DNA of 64,000 nucleotides from an uncultured Verrucomicrobiota bacterium (GTDB lineage Bacteria; Verrucomicrobiota; Kiritimatiellia; CAIVKH01), in contig CALMUP010000020.1 of NCBI GenBank assembly GCA_937872895.1, positions 1 through 64,000 on the forward strand, in the 5' to 3' direction. Shown here piece after piece: positions 28,585-37,076 of this stretch; position 1 is the first letter of the stretch, and every line of letters starts with the position of its first letter. The position numbers were made by a program, and so were the translations under genes. The notes beneath the pieces were generated by a model. The model saw only the letters and a list, made by a program, of their open reading frames with translations. It did not search any database and was not told where the DNA came from.

Positions 28585-28802
28585 GTGTGGGGCGAGGATT
28601 TCAGCAGGCGGTCGATCAGGACGAAAGCGAGCGAGGCGCGTTCATTCCGCGACAACCGCTCCTCGAGGGCTGCGATTTCCGCCTGGATTTTCGGTGCGGT
28701 GGCGGGATCATCAAAAGCCAGGCGTTTGGCATTGGCCAGCTGGCTCTGGTTGATGCAATAGACGGACTCGCCGCCGAGCAGTTCAATGGGTTTGACGGTC
28801 AT
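28581..28802 (-). CDS. Small hypothetical protein between erpA-like and apbE
   Basis: The 73-residue product is charged and mostly helical ('KIQAEIAALEERLSRNERAS'), with no membrane segment and no recognised motif. Its start is 7 nt from the stop of the iron-sulfur gene and its stop overlaps the apbE start (ATGA). This places it in one transcript with both and is the main argument that it is real. Function unknown. Confidence 0.65.
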   Translation of the reverse strand: MTVKPIELLGGESVYCINQSQLANAKRLAFDDPATAPKIQAEIAALEERLSRNERASLAFVLIDRLLKSSPHT

Positions 28803-28809
28803 GGCCGGA

Positions 28810-29151
28810 TCAGACCGCGAAGCTCGAGCCGCAACCGCAACCCTTATTGGCCTTCGGGTTCTTGAAGCGAAAACCGGAGGCGATGAGGTCGTCGGAGAAA
28901 TCGATTTCGAGTCCGTCGAGGAACATCGAGCTGCCGGAGTCGGCCACCACGCGCAGGCCGCCCTCCTCGAAGATGACCTGGTCGCTGTCCGACAGGACGT
29001 TGTCGATGCAGGCCGAATAGGTCATGCCCGAGCAACCGCCGGGAACGACGGAAATGCGCAGGAAACTTTCACCCGTTGCCTCGAGCTTGACCAACTCCTG
29101 TAGCGCAACCGGTGTGATCTTGATCAAATTATTCTGCGAAGACTGAATCAT
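28810..29151 (-). CDS. erpA: A-type iron-sulfur carrier (HesB/IscA/ErpA family)
   Basis: The 113-residue protein carries the three conserved cysteines of A-type carriers: Cys40 in 'VPGGCSGMTYS', and Cys105 and Cys107 in 'NKGCGCGSSF'. 'FLDGLEIDFSDDLIASGFRF' is the family signature. It passes [4Fe-4S] or [2Fe-2S] clusters to target enzymes. It leads a minus-strand group with the hypothetical gene and apbE. Assignment to ErpA rather than IscA or SufA is not certain. Confidence 0.85.
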   Translation of the reverse strand: MIQSSQNNLIKITPVALQELVKLEATGESFLRISVVPGGCSGMTYSACIDNVLSDSDQVIFEEGGLRVVADSGSSMFLDGLEIDFSDDLIASGFRFKNPKANKGCGCGSSFAV

Positions 29152-29325
29152 ACGACATCCCTTTGACCCGTGAGTGGATTACCAACGCGTAGGGGAAAAT
29201 AGGGCGGGTGGGTGCATCTGTCAAGGAGGGCCGGTGATCGGCACGGCCCCGGCTCCGGATCGGGGTGCCAGCCGCCTCCCGGTTGCGTCATTGTGGCGAC
29301 CGGGGGTTCGAGGTAGAGTAGGGGC

Positions 29326-31056
29326 ATGGCGGCAATGACCAATGTGGAGATGGCGGAGCAGTTCGAGGCGCTGGCCGACCTGCTGGAAATCAAGGGCGAG
29401 AACCCGTTCAAGATCAGGGCCTACCGCAACGCGGCCCGGGTGCTGGGCGACCATCCGGCGGAGATGGGTGCGGAGCTGGCGGCGGGGCGGGATTTGACCG
29501 GAATCCCCGGCATCGGCAAGGAAATAGCCGCGAAGATCGCGACCATGACCGAAACCGGTGCGCTTCCCGCCCTGGAGAAGGTGCGCGCGGAATTTCCACC
29601 TGCCTTGCCGGATCTGCTGAAGCTGCCGGGACTGGGCCCGAAGCGGGTGCGAACCCTGCTGGACCAGTGCGGGGTGAAGACCCTTGATGATCTGGCCGCG
29701 GCGGCGCGTGAAGGGCGGATCCAGGCACTTCCCGGATTCGGTGCGAAGCTGGAGGCCGCGCTGCTGGAGGCGGTGACCAAGCGCCTCGACACCACGGTGC
29801 GCCATCTGCGTGCGGCGGCCGAACCGGTGGTCGGCCGGATCGTCGAGACCCTCGCCGCCGTGCCGGGCGTGCACAAGGTCACTCCGGCCGGAAGTTACCG
29901 GCGCGGCCGCGACACGGTGGGCGACCTCGACCTGCTGGTGGTTGCCGACGATCCCGCCGCCGTGATGGCCGCGTTTACGGCGCAACCCGGGATCGCCCGC
30001 GTGCTGGCCCAGGGTGAGACGAAGGGCAGCGTGCTGTTCGAGCGGGGCATCCAGGCGGATCTCCGCCTAGTCCCGGCGGCGAGCTATGGCGCGGCCCTGC
30101 ATTACTTCACCGGCAGCCAGGCCCACAACATCGCGATGCGCCGCCGGGCCCAGCAGCAGGGGCTGAAACTGAACGAGTACGGCGTATTCCGCGAAGAAAC
30201 GCCCGTGGCCGGCGCGGACGAGGAGGGTATTTTCGCCGCGTTGGGTTTACCATGGATCCCGCCGGAGCAACGCGAGGACGCCGGCGAGATCGAGGCGGCG
30301 GAACAGGGGAAGCTGCCGAGGCTGATCGAGGAGTCGGACCTGCGGGGCGACCTCCACAACCACACCATCTGGTCCGACGGTGCGCTGTCCATCGAGGCGA
30401 TGGCCCGGCAGGCTGCCGCGCTGGGTTGGTCGTACATCGCGATCACCGACCATTCCAAGCGCCTGACCGTGGCCAACGGACTGGACGAGCGCCGCCTGGA
30501 TGAACAGCTCGAAGACGTCGCACGCGTCAATACCCTCGGCCTCGGCGTGCAGGTACTTTCCGGTTCGGAAGTGGACATCCTCGAGGACGGCTCGCTTGAT
30601 TTTTCCGACGACGTGCTCGCCCGGCTCGACGTGGTGGTCGTCGCGGTGCACAGCCGGTTCAAGCTCAACCGCGAGGCGCAGACCACCCGCATCCTCCGCG
30701 CGCTGGAACGGCCGCAGGTCTCGTTCCTCGCCCATCCCACCGGCCGCCTGTTGCTCGAGCGCGATCCGTACGAGGTCGACCTCGACCGCATCCTCGAGGC
30801 GATCCACGCCCGCGGTTGCTTCGTGGAAATCAATGCCCATCCGATGCGGCTCGACCTGAACGAGGTCTATGCCCGCCGCGCCCGCGAACGCGGCATTCCG
30901 GTGGTCATCAACAACGACGCGCACAGCCTTGCCGACTTCGCCCACCACCGCCACGGGATCCTGCAGGCCCGCCGCGCCTGGCTCGGCCGCGACGATGTGC
31001 TCAACACGCTGCCGCTGGACGCCCTGATGGCCCGGTTGCGCGCCACGCGCCGGTAG
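29326..31056 (+). CDS. polX: DNA polymerase X with PHP exonuclease domain
   Basis: The 576-residue repair polymerase has helix-hairpin-helix segments ('NPFKIRAYRNAARVLGDHP', 'GIPGIGKEIAAKIATM', 'LPGLGPKRVRTLLDQCGV'). The nucleotidyl transferase part is 'AGSYRRGRDTVGDLDLLVV' with metal aspartates, and a C-terminal PHP domain ('DLHNHTIWSDG', 'AITDHSKRLTVANGL', 'VEINAHPMRLDLNE', 'INNDAHS') supplies 3'-5' exonuclease and AP endonuclease activity in this family. AGGGG precedes ATG 29326. Length matches bacterial PolX (about 570-580). Confidence 0.95.
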   Translation: MAAMTNVEMAEQFEALADLLEIKGENPFKIRAYRNAARVLGDHPAEMGAELAAGRDLTGIPGIGKEIAAKIATMTETGALPALEKVRAEFPPALPDLLKLPGLGPKRVRTLLDQCGVKTLDDLAAAAREGRIQALPGFGAKLEAALLEAVTKRLDTTVRHLRAAAEPVVGRIVETLAAVPGVHKVTPAGSYRRGRDTVGDLDLLVVADDPAAVMAAFTAQPGIARVLAQGETKGSVLFERGIQADLRLVPAASYGAALHYFTGSQAHNIAMRRRAQQQGLKLNEYGVFREETPVAGADEEGIFAALGLPWIPPEQREDAGEIEAAEQGKLPRLIEESDLRGDLHNHTIWSDGALSIEAMARQAAALGWSYIAITDHSKRLTVANGLDERRLDEQLEDVARVNTLGLGVQVLSGSEVDILEDGSLDFSDDVLARLDVVVVAVHSRFKLNREAQTTRILRALERPQVSFLAHPTGRLLLERDPYEVDLDRILEAIHARGCFVEINAHPMRLDLNEVYARRARERGIPVVINNDAHSLADFAHHRHGILQARRAWLGRDDVLNTLPLDALMARLRATRR

Positions 31057-31111
31057 CGTCGTTCCGGATCCGGGGTTGCACATCACCGGCTGAACCGGTA
31101 CACAGGCGGGC

Positions 31112-32548
31112 ATGACGATGCTCCGAAAAGGTGATGTGATCGAACTGCCGGTGCTCGACACGGCCGAGGAGGATGCCTGCATGGGCCGCCTGCCCGAGGG
31201 CATGGTGGTGTTCGTGCGCGGGCCGGTGATGCCGGGCGATACGGTCCGTGCGGTGGTCACCAAGATCAAGAAGAACTACCTCGAGGCGCGCCTCGAAACG
31301 GTGCTCGTTCCCTCGCCCGACCGCGTCGCTCCGGTGTGTGCGCACTACGGGATCTGCGGCGGCTGCAAATGGCAGCATGTCGCCTACCCGCGGCAGGCGG
31401 CGTTCAAGCAGAAGCTGGTGCAGGATGCGTTGCAGCGGATCGGCGGATTCAACGAGGTCGTGGTCGCTCCGCCCCGGGCCGCCACCGCCCCGTACCATTA
31501 CCGCAACAAGGTGGACTTCACCTTCTCCAACGAACGGTTCATCCTTGAGGAGGAGTTGGGCATCGCCCCGGAGCAACGGACCAAGCCGTCCGACTTCGCG
31601 CTCGGCTTCCACCGTCCCCGCTGCTTCAACAAGATCATCGACATCGACCGCTGCCACATCGCCACCGACCTCTCGAGCGGGGTGCTGGAGCAGACGCGCC
31701 GCTTTTTCCTCGCCCATCCGCGCCCGGCCTATTCCACCTTCACCCATGAAGGCTTCCTGCGCAACCTGGTGGTCCGGCATGCCGGGATCACCGGCCAGTG
31801 CATGGTCAACCTGATCACCAGTTGGCACGAACCGGAGTTGATGCGCGCCTATGCGGAGACCTTGCTCGCCGCGTTCCCGGATCAGCTCACGACCATCCTC
31901 AACAGCACGACCACGCGCAAGAACCTGGTCGCCTACGGCGAGGCCTCGGTGGTGCTGCACGGCTCCGGGGTGATCACCGAGGAGCTCGACGGCTTGTCGT
32001 TCGTCATCTCGCCGAATTCGTTTTTCCAGACCAACAGCGCGCAGGCGCTGGTGCTTTACCGCACCGTCGCGGAGATGGCCGGGCTGCGGCCGGACGATGT
32101 CCTGTTCGACCTCTATTGCGGCACCGGATCCATCACCCTGTTTGCCGGCCGGCACTGCCGTGCCGCGATCGGTTTTGAACTGGAAGCCTCGGCGGTGGCC
32201 GATGCGGGGATCAATGCCGCGCGCAACGGGATGGCGCACTGTTCGTTCATCGCCACCGACATGAAACACCTGCAGGCCGCGATGAACGGGACCGGGCACC
32301 GGCCCGACGTGGTCATCACCGATCCGCCGCGCGCCGGCATGCACGAGGACGCGGTGGCCACGTTGCGGGGGCTCGCGCCGCGCCGCATCATCTATGTCAG
32401 TTGCCATCCCGGAAGCCTGGCCCGCGACGCCAAGGCCTTGTGCGAGGGCGGGCTCTACCGGTTAGCCGCGGTGCAGCCGGTGGACCTGTTCCCGCAGACC
32501 TTCCATATCGAGAGCGTGGCCTGCCTCGAGCGAACATCCGGCGGGTGA
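31112..32548 (+). CDS. rlmD: 23S rRNA (uracil-5-)-methyltransferase RlmD/RumA-like
   Basis: The 478-residue SAM enzyme methylates a uridine in 23S rRNA (U1939 in E. coli). It has an N-terminal TRAM domain (about 1-65), an iron-sulfur cluster region 'VCAHYGICGGCKWQH' with a fourth cysteine in 'DIDRCHIATD', the SAM motif 'LFDLYCGTGSITLFAG', 'VVITDPPRAGMHEDAV', and the catalytic cysteine in 'YVSCHPGSLARD'. Start ATG 31112. TrmA-family members of different site specificity look alike, so the exact target is inferred. Confidence 0.88.
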   Translation: MTMLRKGDVIELPVLDTAEEDACMGRLPEGMVVFVRGPVMPGDTVRAVVTKIKKNYLEARLETVLVPSPDRVAPVCAHYGICGGCKWQHVAYPRQAAFKQKLVQDALQRIGGFNEVVVAPPRAATAPYHYRNKVDFTFSNERFILEEELGIAPEQRTKPSDFALGFHRPRCFNKIIDIDRCHIATDLSSGVLEQTRRFFLAHPRPAYSTFTHEGFLRNLVVRHAGITGQCMVNLITSWHEPELMRAYAETLLAAFPDQLTTILNSTTTRKNLVAYGEASVVLHGSGVITEELDGLSFVISPNSFFQTNSAQALVLYRTVAEMAGLRPDDVLFDLYCGTGSITLFAGRHCRAAIGFELEASAVADAGINAARNGMAHCSFIATDMKHLQAAMNGTGHRPDVVITDPPRAGMHEDAVATLRGLAPRRIIYVSCHPGSLARDAKALCEGGLYRLAAVQPVDLFPQTFHIESVACLERTSGG

Positions 32549-32568
32549 AGCGGCCGGTGGGTGTGCGC

Positions 32569-33225
32569 TCAGCCGGGTTGCACGAGCAACGCGCGCAGGA
32601 AACGCTCCGGGTCAAACGACCGCCCTTGTTCGTCGAAGAACTCCAGGTGCAGGTGCGGGGCGATGGCCATCCAGGTGCGCGCGTCGGCGGAGGAACTGGT
32701 CATGCCCATCGCACCGATGACCTGCCCGGCGGTGACCGGTGTTCCTTCCGCGACGACCGATGCCTCCAGGTGCGCGTACAATGAATAGAAGTGCGCGGTC
32801 GTTCCGGGCCAGCGATGGCGCAGGATCAGGTGACGGCCGAGGGTCGAGGTGGAGGCGTCATCGTGCCGTTCCGCGACCACGCCATCGGCCACGGCGTACA
32901 GGCGATCGCGCGGGATCCAGCCCGGCTCGTCCGATGGAATCTCCGTGCCGCGGGCGCAGTCGCTGAAGACCACCCGGTGCAGGCGTCCATCTGGCTCGAC
33001 ATGGACCGGGGCGATGTCCAGGCCCCGGTGGAAACGCCGGCCGCAGTCACGGGTGAAGCCGGGACGTCCGTAGTCGGGATTCACGCGGGTGCGGGCGATG
33101 AAGCGGGCGGGGTCGGTAAACAAGGTTTGATTATCGGTCGGCCAGGCCAGGAACGGCGGTACGCCGTCCGGTAGCGCGATGAATACGGGGTCGGTTGTTC
33201 GCGCGGGTGCGGGCATGTCGGTCAC
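32569..33225 (-). CDS. M23 family (LytM-type) metallopeptidase
   Basis: The 218-residue product contains the zinc-binding residues of M23 peptidases: 'RFHRGLDIAPV' (His and Asp), 'FYSLYAHLEAS', and 'PHLHLEFFDEQG'. The domain covers about residues 55-205. No signal peptide is evident, which is unusual for an enzyme expected to cut peptidoglycan; an upstream start is blocked because its ATG overlaps the preceding gene's stop (ATGA). The upstream gene encodes a secreted protein. Confidence 0.85.
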   Translation of the reverse strand: MTDMPAPARTTDPVFIALPDGVPPFLAWPTDNQTLFTDPARFIARTRVNPDYGRPGFTRDCGRRFHRGLDIAPVHVEPDGRLHRVVFSDCARGTEIPSDEPGWIPRDRLYAVADGVVAERHDDASTSTLGRHLILRHRWPGTTAHFYSLYAHLEASVVAEGTPVTAGQVIGAMGMTSSSADARTWMAIAPHLHLEFFDEQGRSFDPERFLRALLVQPG

Positions 33226-33797
33226 GGGGCGATCATATCGAGGTTCGCCTCGATCAGGCGGCCCATGCCTTCGACTTCCCCGGTGAGCATCAGGCGCCAG
33301 GCGTCGTTGAAGGATTTCAATGAAATGGCGGTCACCTGGCTGATCCGCGAGCCGAGCACGTCCACTTCCATCCGGTACACCACGTGGGCCAGGTCGCCTT
33401 CGCGGACGTGGCCGATCGGGGTCACCTCGGCCCCGGCCATCGACGTTTGCAGCATCGGGTTCTGTTCAAACAGCCAGCCCATGAACCGGGCGAAAAAGGC
33501 CTCGTCGGTCATCGCCCGCAGCCCGTCGATGCCGTCTTCGCCGGCGATCTGGCGCAGGTTCATCAGGTCGGCGCGCGGATCCTTGATGGCCATGCCTTTT
33601 TCGATGACCGGGAGCATTGTCGCCTTGAAGGCGGCCAACTCGTCCGGGTGCATGCTGGCCGCGACGGCGTTCAAATCCCCGTTGCGGAATGCGGCGAAAT
33701 AGTCGGCAGCGGCCTGTTCCGGGGTCGTGGCGAACGCGTTCAGGTTGCATAGCGCGACCACGGCAAGGCCGGCGAACAGGCGGTGAAGGGCATTCAT
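33222..33797 (-). CDS. Secreted NTF2-like-fold protein of unknown function
   Basis: The 191-residue product has a signal peptide (about 1-23, 'LCNLNAFA|TT') and a mature domain that begins 'TPEQAAADYFAAFRNGDLNA', the typical first helix of NTF2-like or DUF4878-type domains. It is followed by strands 'LAHVVYRMEVDVLGSRI' and 'VTAISLKSFNDAWRLMLTG'. The fold is suggested by pattern only. It overlaps both neighbours by ATGA: the HNH protein upstream and the M23 peptidase downstream. Confidence 0.72.
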   Translation of the reverse strand: MNALHRLFAGLAVVALCNLNAFATTPEQAAADYFAAFRNGDLNAVAASMHPDELAAFKATMLPVIEKGMAIKDPRADLMNLRQIAGEDGIDGLRAMTDEAFFARFMGWLFEQNPMLQTSMAGAEVTPIGHVREGDLAHVVYRMEVDVLGSRISQVTAISLKSFNDAWRLMLTGEVEGMGRLIEANLDMIAP

Positions 33798-34207
33798 GGG
33801 TCTTCGTTCCTTGGATCAGGCGATTCGGGCGGCGGTTTGGGCAGCAGGGCATCGAGTCCGGAAAAGGGCGAGAAAATGGATGTGGAGGGCTCGAACGACT
33901 CGGCGTGTCCGCCGTCGCGGTGGCGCGCGGTGAGTGACTTCTCGTGCTCGTGGTCGTGGCAATAGACGCACAACAGTTCCCAGTTGCTTCCGTCCGGCGG
34001 GTTGTTGTCGTGGTTGTGGTCGCGGTGGTGGACGGTCAGTTCCTTCAGGCGTTTGCCCGAGAACGAGCGGGCGCAGCGTGCACACACATGCGGGAACAGG
34101 GCGAGTGCGCGTTCGCGGTAACCGGCCCGGCGGGCGGCCGCATCGCGGCGCAATTCGGCGACCAGTTGGGCTTGGCGCTGGGGATCGGTCGGGGGACGGG
34201 GTTTCAT
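33794..34207 (-). CDS. yajD: YajD-like HNH nuclease family protein
   Basis: The 137-residue product has a zinc-finger HNH domain: 'HVCARCARSF', 'LTVHHRDHNHDNNPPDGSNW' and 'LLCVYCHDHEHE'. The paired CxxC sites and HH-N-H residues are in the order seen in E. coli YajD. A Pro-rich C-terminal tail follows. Function of YajD is not known beyond the nuclease fold. It is coupled by overlap to the downstream secreted protein and starts 10 nt after the SH3-domain gene ends. Confidence 0.88.
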   Translation of the reverse strand: MKPRPPTDPQRQAQLVAELRRDAAARRAGYRERALALFPHVCARCARSFSGKRLKELTVHHRDHNHDNNPPDGSNWELLCVYCHDHEHEKSLTARHRDGGHAESFEPSTSIFSPFSGLDALLPKPPPESPDPRNEDP

Positions 34208-34217
34208 GGCGACGGGA

Positions 34218-35255
34218 TCAAAACACCTTGAAGCCCTTGCTTTCGCTGTACTCGGCGATGCGGCGGTTGGTCAGTGCATCACGGAGGTCCACCCAGTACA
34301 GGCGCGATCCGCGCTGGTGGCCGCAGTAATACGCCAGCAGCCGGCACTGGCCCTCGATTGCGGCAGGATCGGCTATGCGCCACTCGTACATATCCACCAA
34401 CACCTCGTTCTTGGATGGATCGATGGCGACCACGAAGCCGGTGTCCATCAATGCTTCCGTCTCGCGTTCGATGATCGCCTTGCTTTCAGGTTTCAGCGTA
34501 AACGAGGCGAACTTCGGGATCCAGCCGAACACCTTCGCATTCATGTCGCCGACCTTGATGCAGACCCATGCGTTGGTTTCGGCAACGACATGCACCAATT
34601 GCCCGCGGTAGAGATCGGCACCGGGAATCGTGGCAAAATGGCGACCCGGGCCGTAGCGGGCGGTCAGTCGGTCGGACGAGAAGCGGCGTGTTTCCTGCAC
34701 CTGGGTCGAGGGCGGGGTGAGGAGGACGCGTTCGAGGGTGGGTGGGGCGTCCTTCACATGTCCCGCTCGTACGGCGTTCTCGGCGATGGTGCTGCTGAAC
34801 GCATCCGGGAACAAGGTGGCCTGCGAGGCCTCGTCGATCTCGTCGCGCTGAATGGTGATCAGTCCGTCCGGCGTGGACAACACAAGCCCGGTCGCGGTAA
34901 AACGGAGCAGTTCGCCTTCGGCGCGGCCACCGCGCTTCTTGATCACGCGCAGCGGTGACCCGGGAGTCGGTGCTGCAAAGACAGATTGCACCGTTTTATA
35001 GACCGCCTCAAACTGGTCCTGCTCACGCGGGTCGTCAAAGACCTCGGGGATCGCCGGGGCTTTCGGGATGACGGCTTCCGTCGATACGGTGGCCGGTTGG
35101 TTGGTCGGTGCGGTTTCCGGGGTGGATTCCGCGGTCTTTTTCCCGCCGCCCTGCTGGAGGAGGATGAACCCGATGGCCGCGACAACCACCAGCGCCCCGA
35201 CGATCATCGGGGTGTTGTCCTTCTTTTTTTTCCTTACCGTTCGGTAAACGACCAT
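34218..35255 (-). CDS. Membrane-anchored protein with SH3-like domain
   Basis: The 345-residue product has a lysine-rich cytoplasmic tail, one membrane segment (about 17-34), a Thr/Pro-rich linker (about 38-70), a small domain that includes '[20 protein letters not shown]' and a bacterial SH3-like segment '[20 protein letters not shown]' to 'GWIPKFASF'. The last 100 residues are a separate alpha/beta region of unknown type. SH3b domains often bind cell-wall peptides, so a periplasmic wall role is likely but unproven. It is divergent from ilvD. Confidence 0.68.
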   Translation of the reverse strand: MVVYRTVRKKKKDNTPMIVGALVVVAAIGFILLQQGGGKKTAESTPETAPTNQPATVSTEAVIPKAPAIPEVFDDPREQDQFEAVYKTVQSVFAAPTPGSPLRVIKKRGGRAEGELLRFTATGLVLSTPDGLITIQRDEIDEASQATLFPDAFSSTIAENAVRAGHVKDAPPTLERVLLTPPSTQVQETRRFSSDRLTARYGPGRHFATIPGADLYRGQLVHVVAETNAWVCIKVGDMNAKVFGWIPKFASFTLKPESKAIIERETEALMDTGFVVAIDPSKNEVLVDMYEWRIADPAAIEGQCRLLAYYCGHQRGSRLYWVDLRDALTNRRIAEYSESKGFKVF

Positions 35256-35343
35256 GGAAGACCTCGTTAGCGCGGATTTTTGCTGGCTTGACGATTACCC
35301 GCAAACGTTGACACTGATAGGTTCATTATCCGGAGAACGTCGC

Positions 35344-37065
35344 GTGAGTAAAACCAAAAAAACATCTGTCCGTCCTTGTTCCCTTGACCGCTGCCACTCC
35401 TGCCAGCTCGTGGAGGGGGCCGAGCGCGCTCCCAGCCGTGCCATGCTGCACGCGGTGGGATTCACCGACAAGGATTTTAAGAAGAACCAGGTGGGTATTG
35501 CTTCTACTTGGAGCATGGTAACCCCGTGCAACATGCATATCGACAAACTGGCCCGCGAAGCGGCCAAGGGCGTCGACAACGCGGGCGGGAAGGCGGTGAT
35601 CTTCAACACCATCACCATCTCCGACGGCATCTCGATGGGCACCGAGGGCATGAAATATTCGCTGGTGTCGCGCGAGGTGATCGCCGACTCGATCGAGGCG
35701 GTGGTCGGTTGCGAGGGCTTTGACGGATTCGTGGCCATCGGCGGCTGCGACAAGAACATGCCGGGCTGCATGATGGCCATGGCCCGCCTGAACCGCCCTT
35801 CGGTGTTTGTCTACGGCGGCACCATCCTGCCCGGCAAGCACAAGGGCAAGAACGTGGACATCGTCTCGGTCTTCGAGGCGGTGGGGGCGCATGCCCGCGG
35901 CGACATCGACGACCGCGAACTGAAACAGATCGAGGCGACGGCCATCCCGGGCGCCGGTTCCTGCGGCGGCATGTACACCGCGAACACGATGGCCTCGGCC
36001 ATCGAGGCGCTGGGCATGAGCCTGCCGAACAGTTCCGCGCAGGCCGCGATTTCCCCGGCCAAGCGGCTCGATTGCCGCAACGCCGGCCAGGCCGTGCTGA
36101 ACCTGATCAAGCGCGGCATCACCCCGCGCGACATCCTGAGCCGCGAGGCCTTCGAGAATGCCATCGCCCTGATCATGGCGCTCGGCGGCTCGACCAACGC
36201 GGTCATGCACCTGCTGGCCATCGCGCACAGTGCGAAGGTGCCGCTCCACATCGATGACTTCACCCGCATCGGGCGCAAGGTGCCGGTGCTGGCCGACCTG
36301 AAGCCGAGCGGCCGTTTCGTCATGGCCGAACTGGTGAAGATCGGCGGCACGGTTCCGCTGATGAAAACCCTGGTCGAGGAAGGACTGATGCACGGCGACT
36401 GCCTGACCGTGACCGGCAAGACCTTGAAGGAAAACCTGAAGGGCGCGAAGCCGTATCCGAAGAAGCAGGAAATCATTCGCCCGATGAACAACCCGATCAA
36501 GAAGGACGGCCACCTGGTCATCCTGTACGGCAACCTTGCGACGACCGGTGCGGTGGCCAAGATCTCGGGCAAGGAAGGGCTTCGCTTCACCGGCCGCGCC
36601 CGCGTGTTCCACTCCGAGGAGACGGCGTTGAAGGCGATCCTCGACGGCACGGTGGTGAAGGGCGACGTGATCGTGATCCGGTACGAGGGTCCGCGCGGCG
36701 GTCCGGGCATGCGCGAAATGCTCGCGCCCACCTCGGCGGTCATGGGCAAGGGTCTCGGCAAGGACGTGGCGCTCATCACCGACGGTCGGTTCTCGGGCGG
36801 CAGCCATGGATTCGTGGTGGGCCACATCACACCGGAAGCCTACGTCGGTGGTCCGCTGGCCATCGTGAAGGACGGCGATGCGATCACCATCGATGCGGAG
36901 AAGCGCGAGCTGAACCTCGAGGTGTCCGCTGCGGAAATCAAGAAGCGGCTGAAGGCATGGAAACGCCCGGCCCCCCGTTACACCGATGGTTTGCTGGCGA
37001 AGTATGCCTCCCATGTGACGTCGGCGTCGCTCGGTGCGGTGACCGACATGAACCTGGATCTGTAA
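35344..37065 (+). CDS. ilvD: Dihydroxy-acid dehydratase
   Basis: The 573-residue iron-sulfur enzyme dehydrates dihydroxy acids in valine, leucine and isoleucine synthesis. GTG 35344 is chosen (GGAG at 35333-35336); the frame is open to 35254, but the extension reads as non-protein. Cluster cysteines are visible in '[16 protein letters not shown]', '[20 protein letters not shown]' and '[20 protein letters not shown]'. Oddly, near the N-terminus '[20 protein letters not shown]' carries three extra cysteines where I expect the family's short 'RPYSSQVVDG'-type segment. No other ilv gene is in the window. Confidence 0.93.
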   Translation: MSKTKKTSVRPCSLDRCHSCQLVEGAERAPSRAMLHAVGFTDKDFKKNQVGIASTWSMVTPCNMHIDKLAREAAKGVDNAGGKAVIFNTITISDGISMGTEGMKYSLVSREVIADSIEAVVGCEGFDGFVAIGGCDKNMPGCMMAMARLNRPSVFVYGGTILPGKHKGKNVDIVSVFEAVGAHARGDIDDRELKQIEATAIPGAGSCGGMYTANTMASAIEALGMSLPNSSAQAAISPAKRLDCRNAGQAVLNLIKRGITPRDILSREAFENAIALIMALGGSTNAVMHLLAIAHSAKVPLHIDDFTRIGRKVPVLADLKPSGRFVMAELVKIGGTVPLMKTLVEEGLMHGDCLTVTGKTLKENLKGAKPYPKKQEIIRPMNNPIKKDGHLVILYGNLATTGAVAKISGKEGLRFTGRARVFHSEETALKAILDGTVVKGDVIVIRYEGPRGGPGMREMLAPTSAVMGKGLGKDVALITDGRFSGGSHGFVVGHITPEAYVGGPLAIVKDGDAITIDAEKRELNLEVSAAEIKKRLKAWKRPAPRYTDGLLAKYASHVTSASLGAVTDMNLDL

Positions 37066-37076
37066 CGCCCGCGGGC

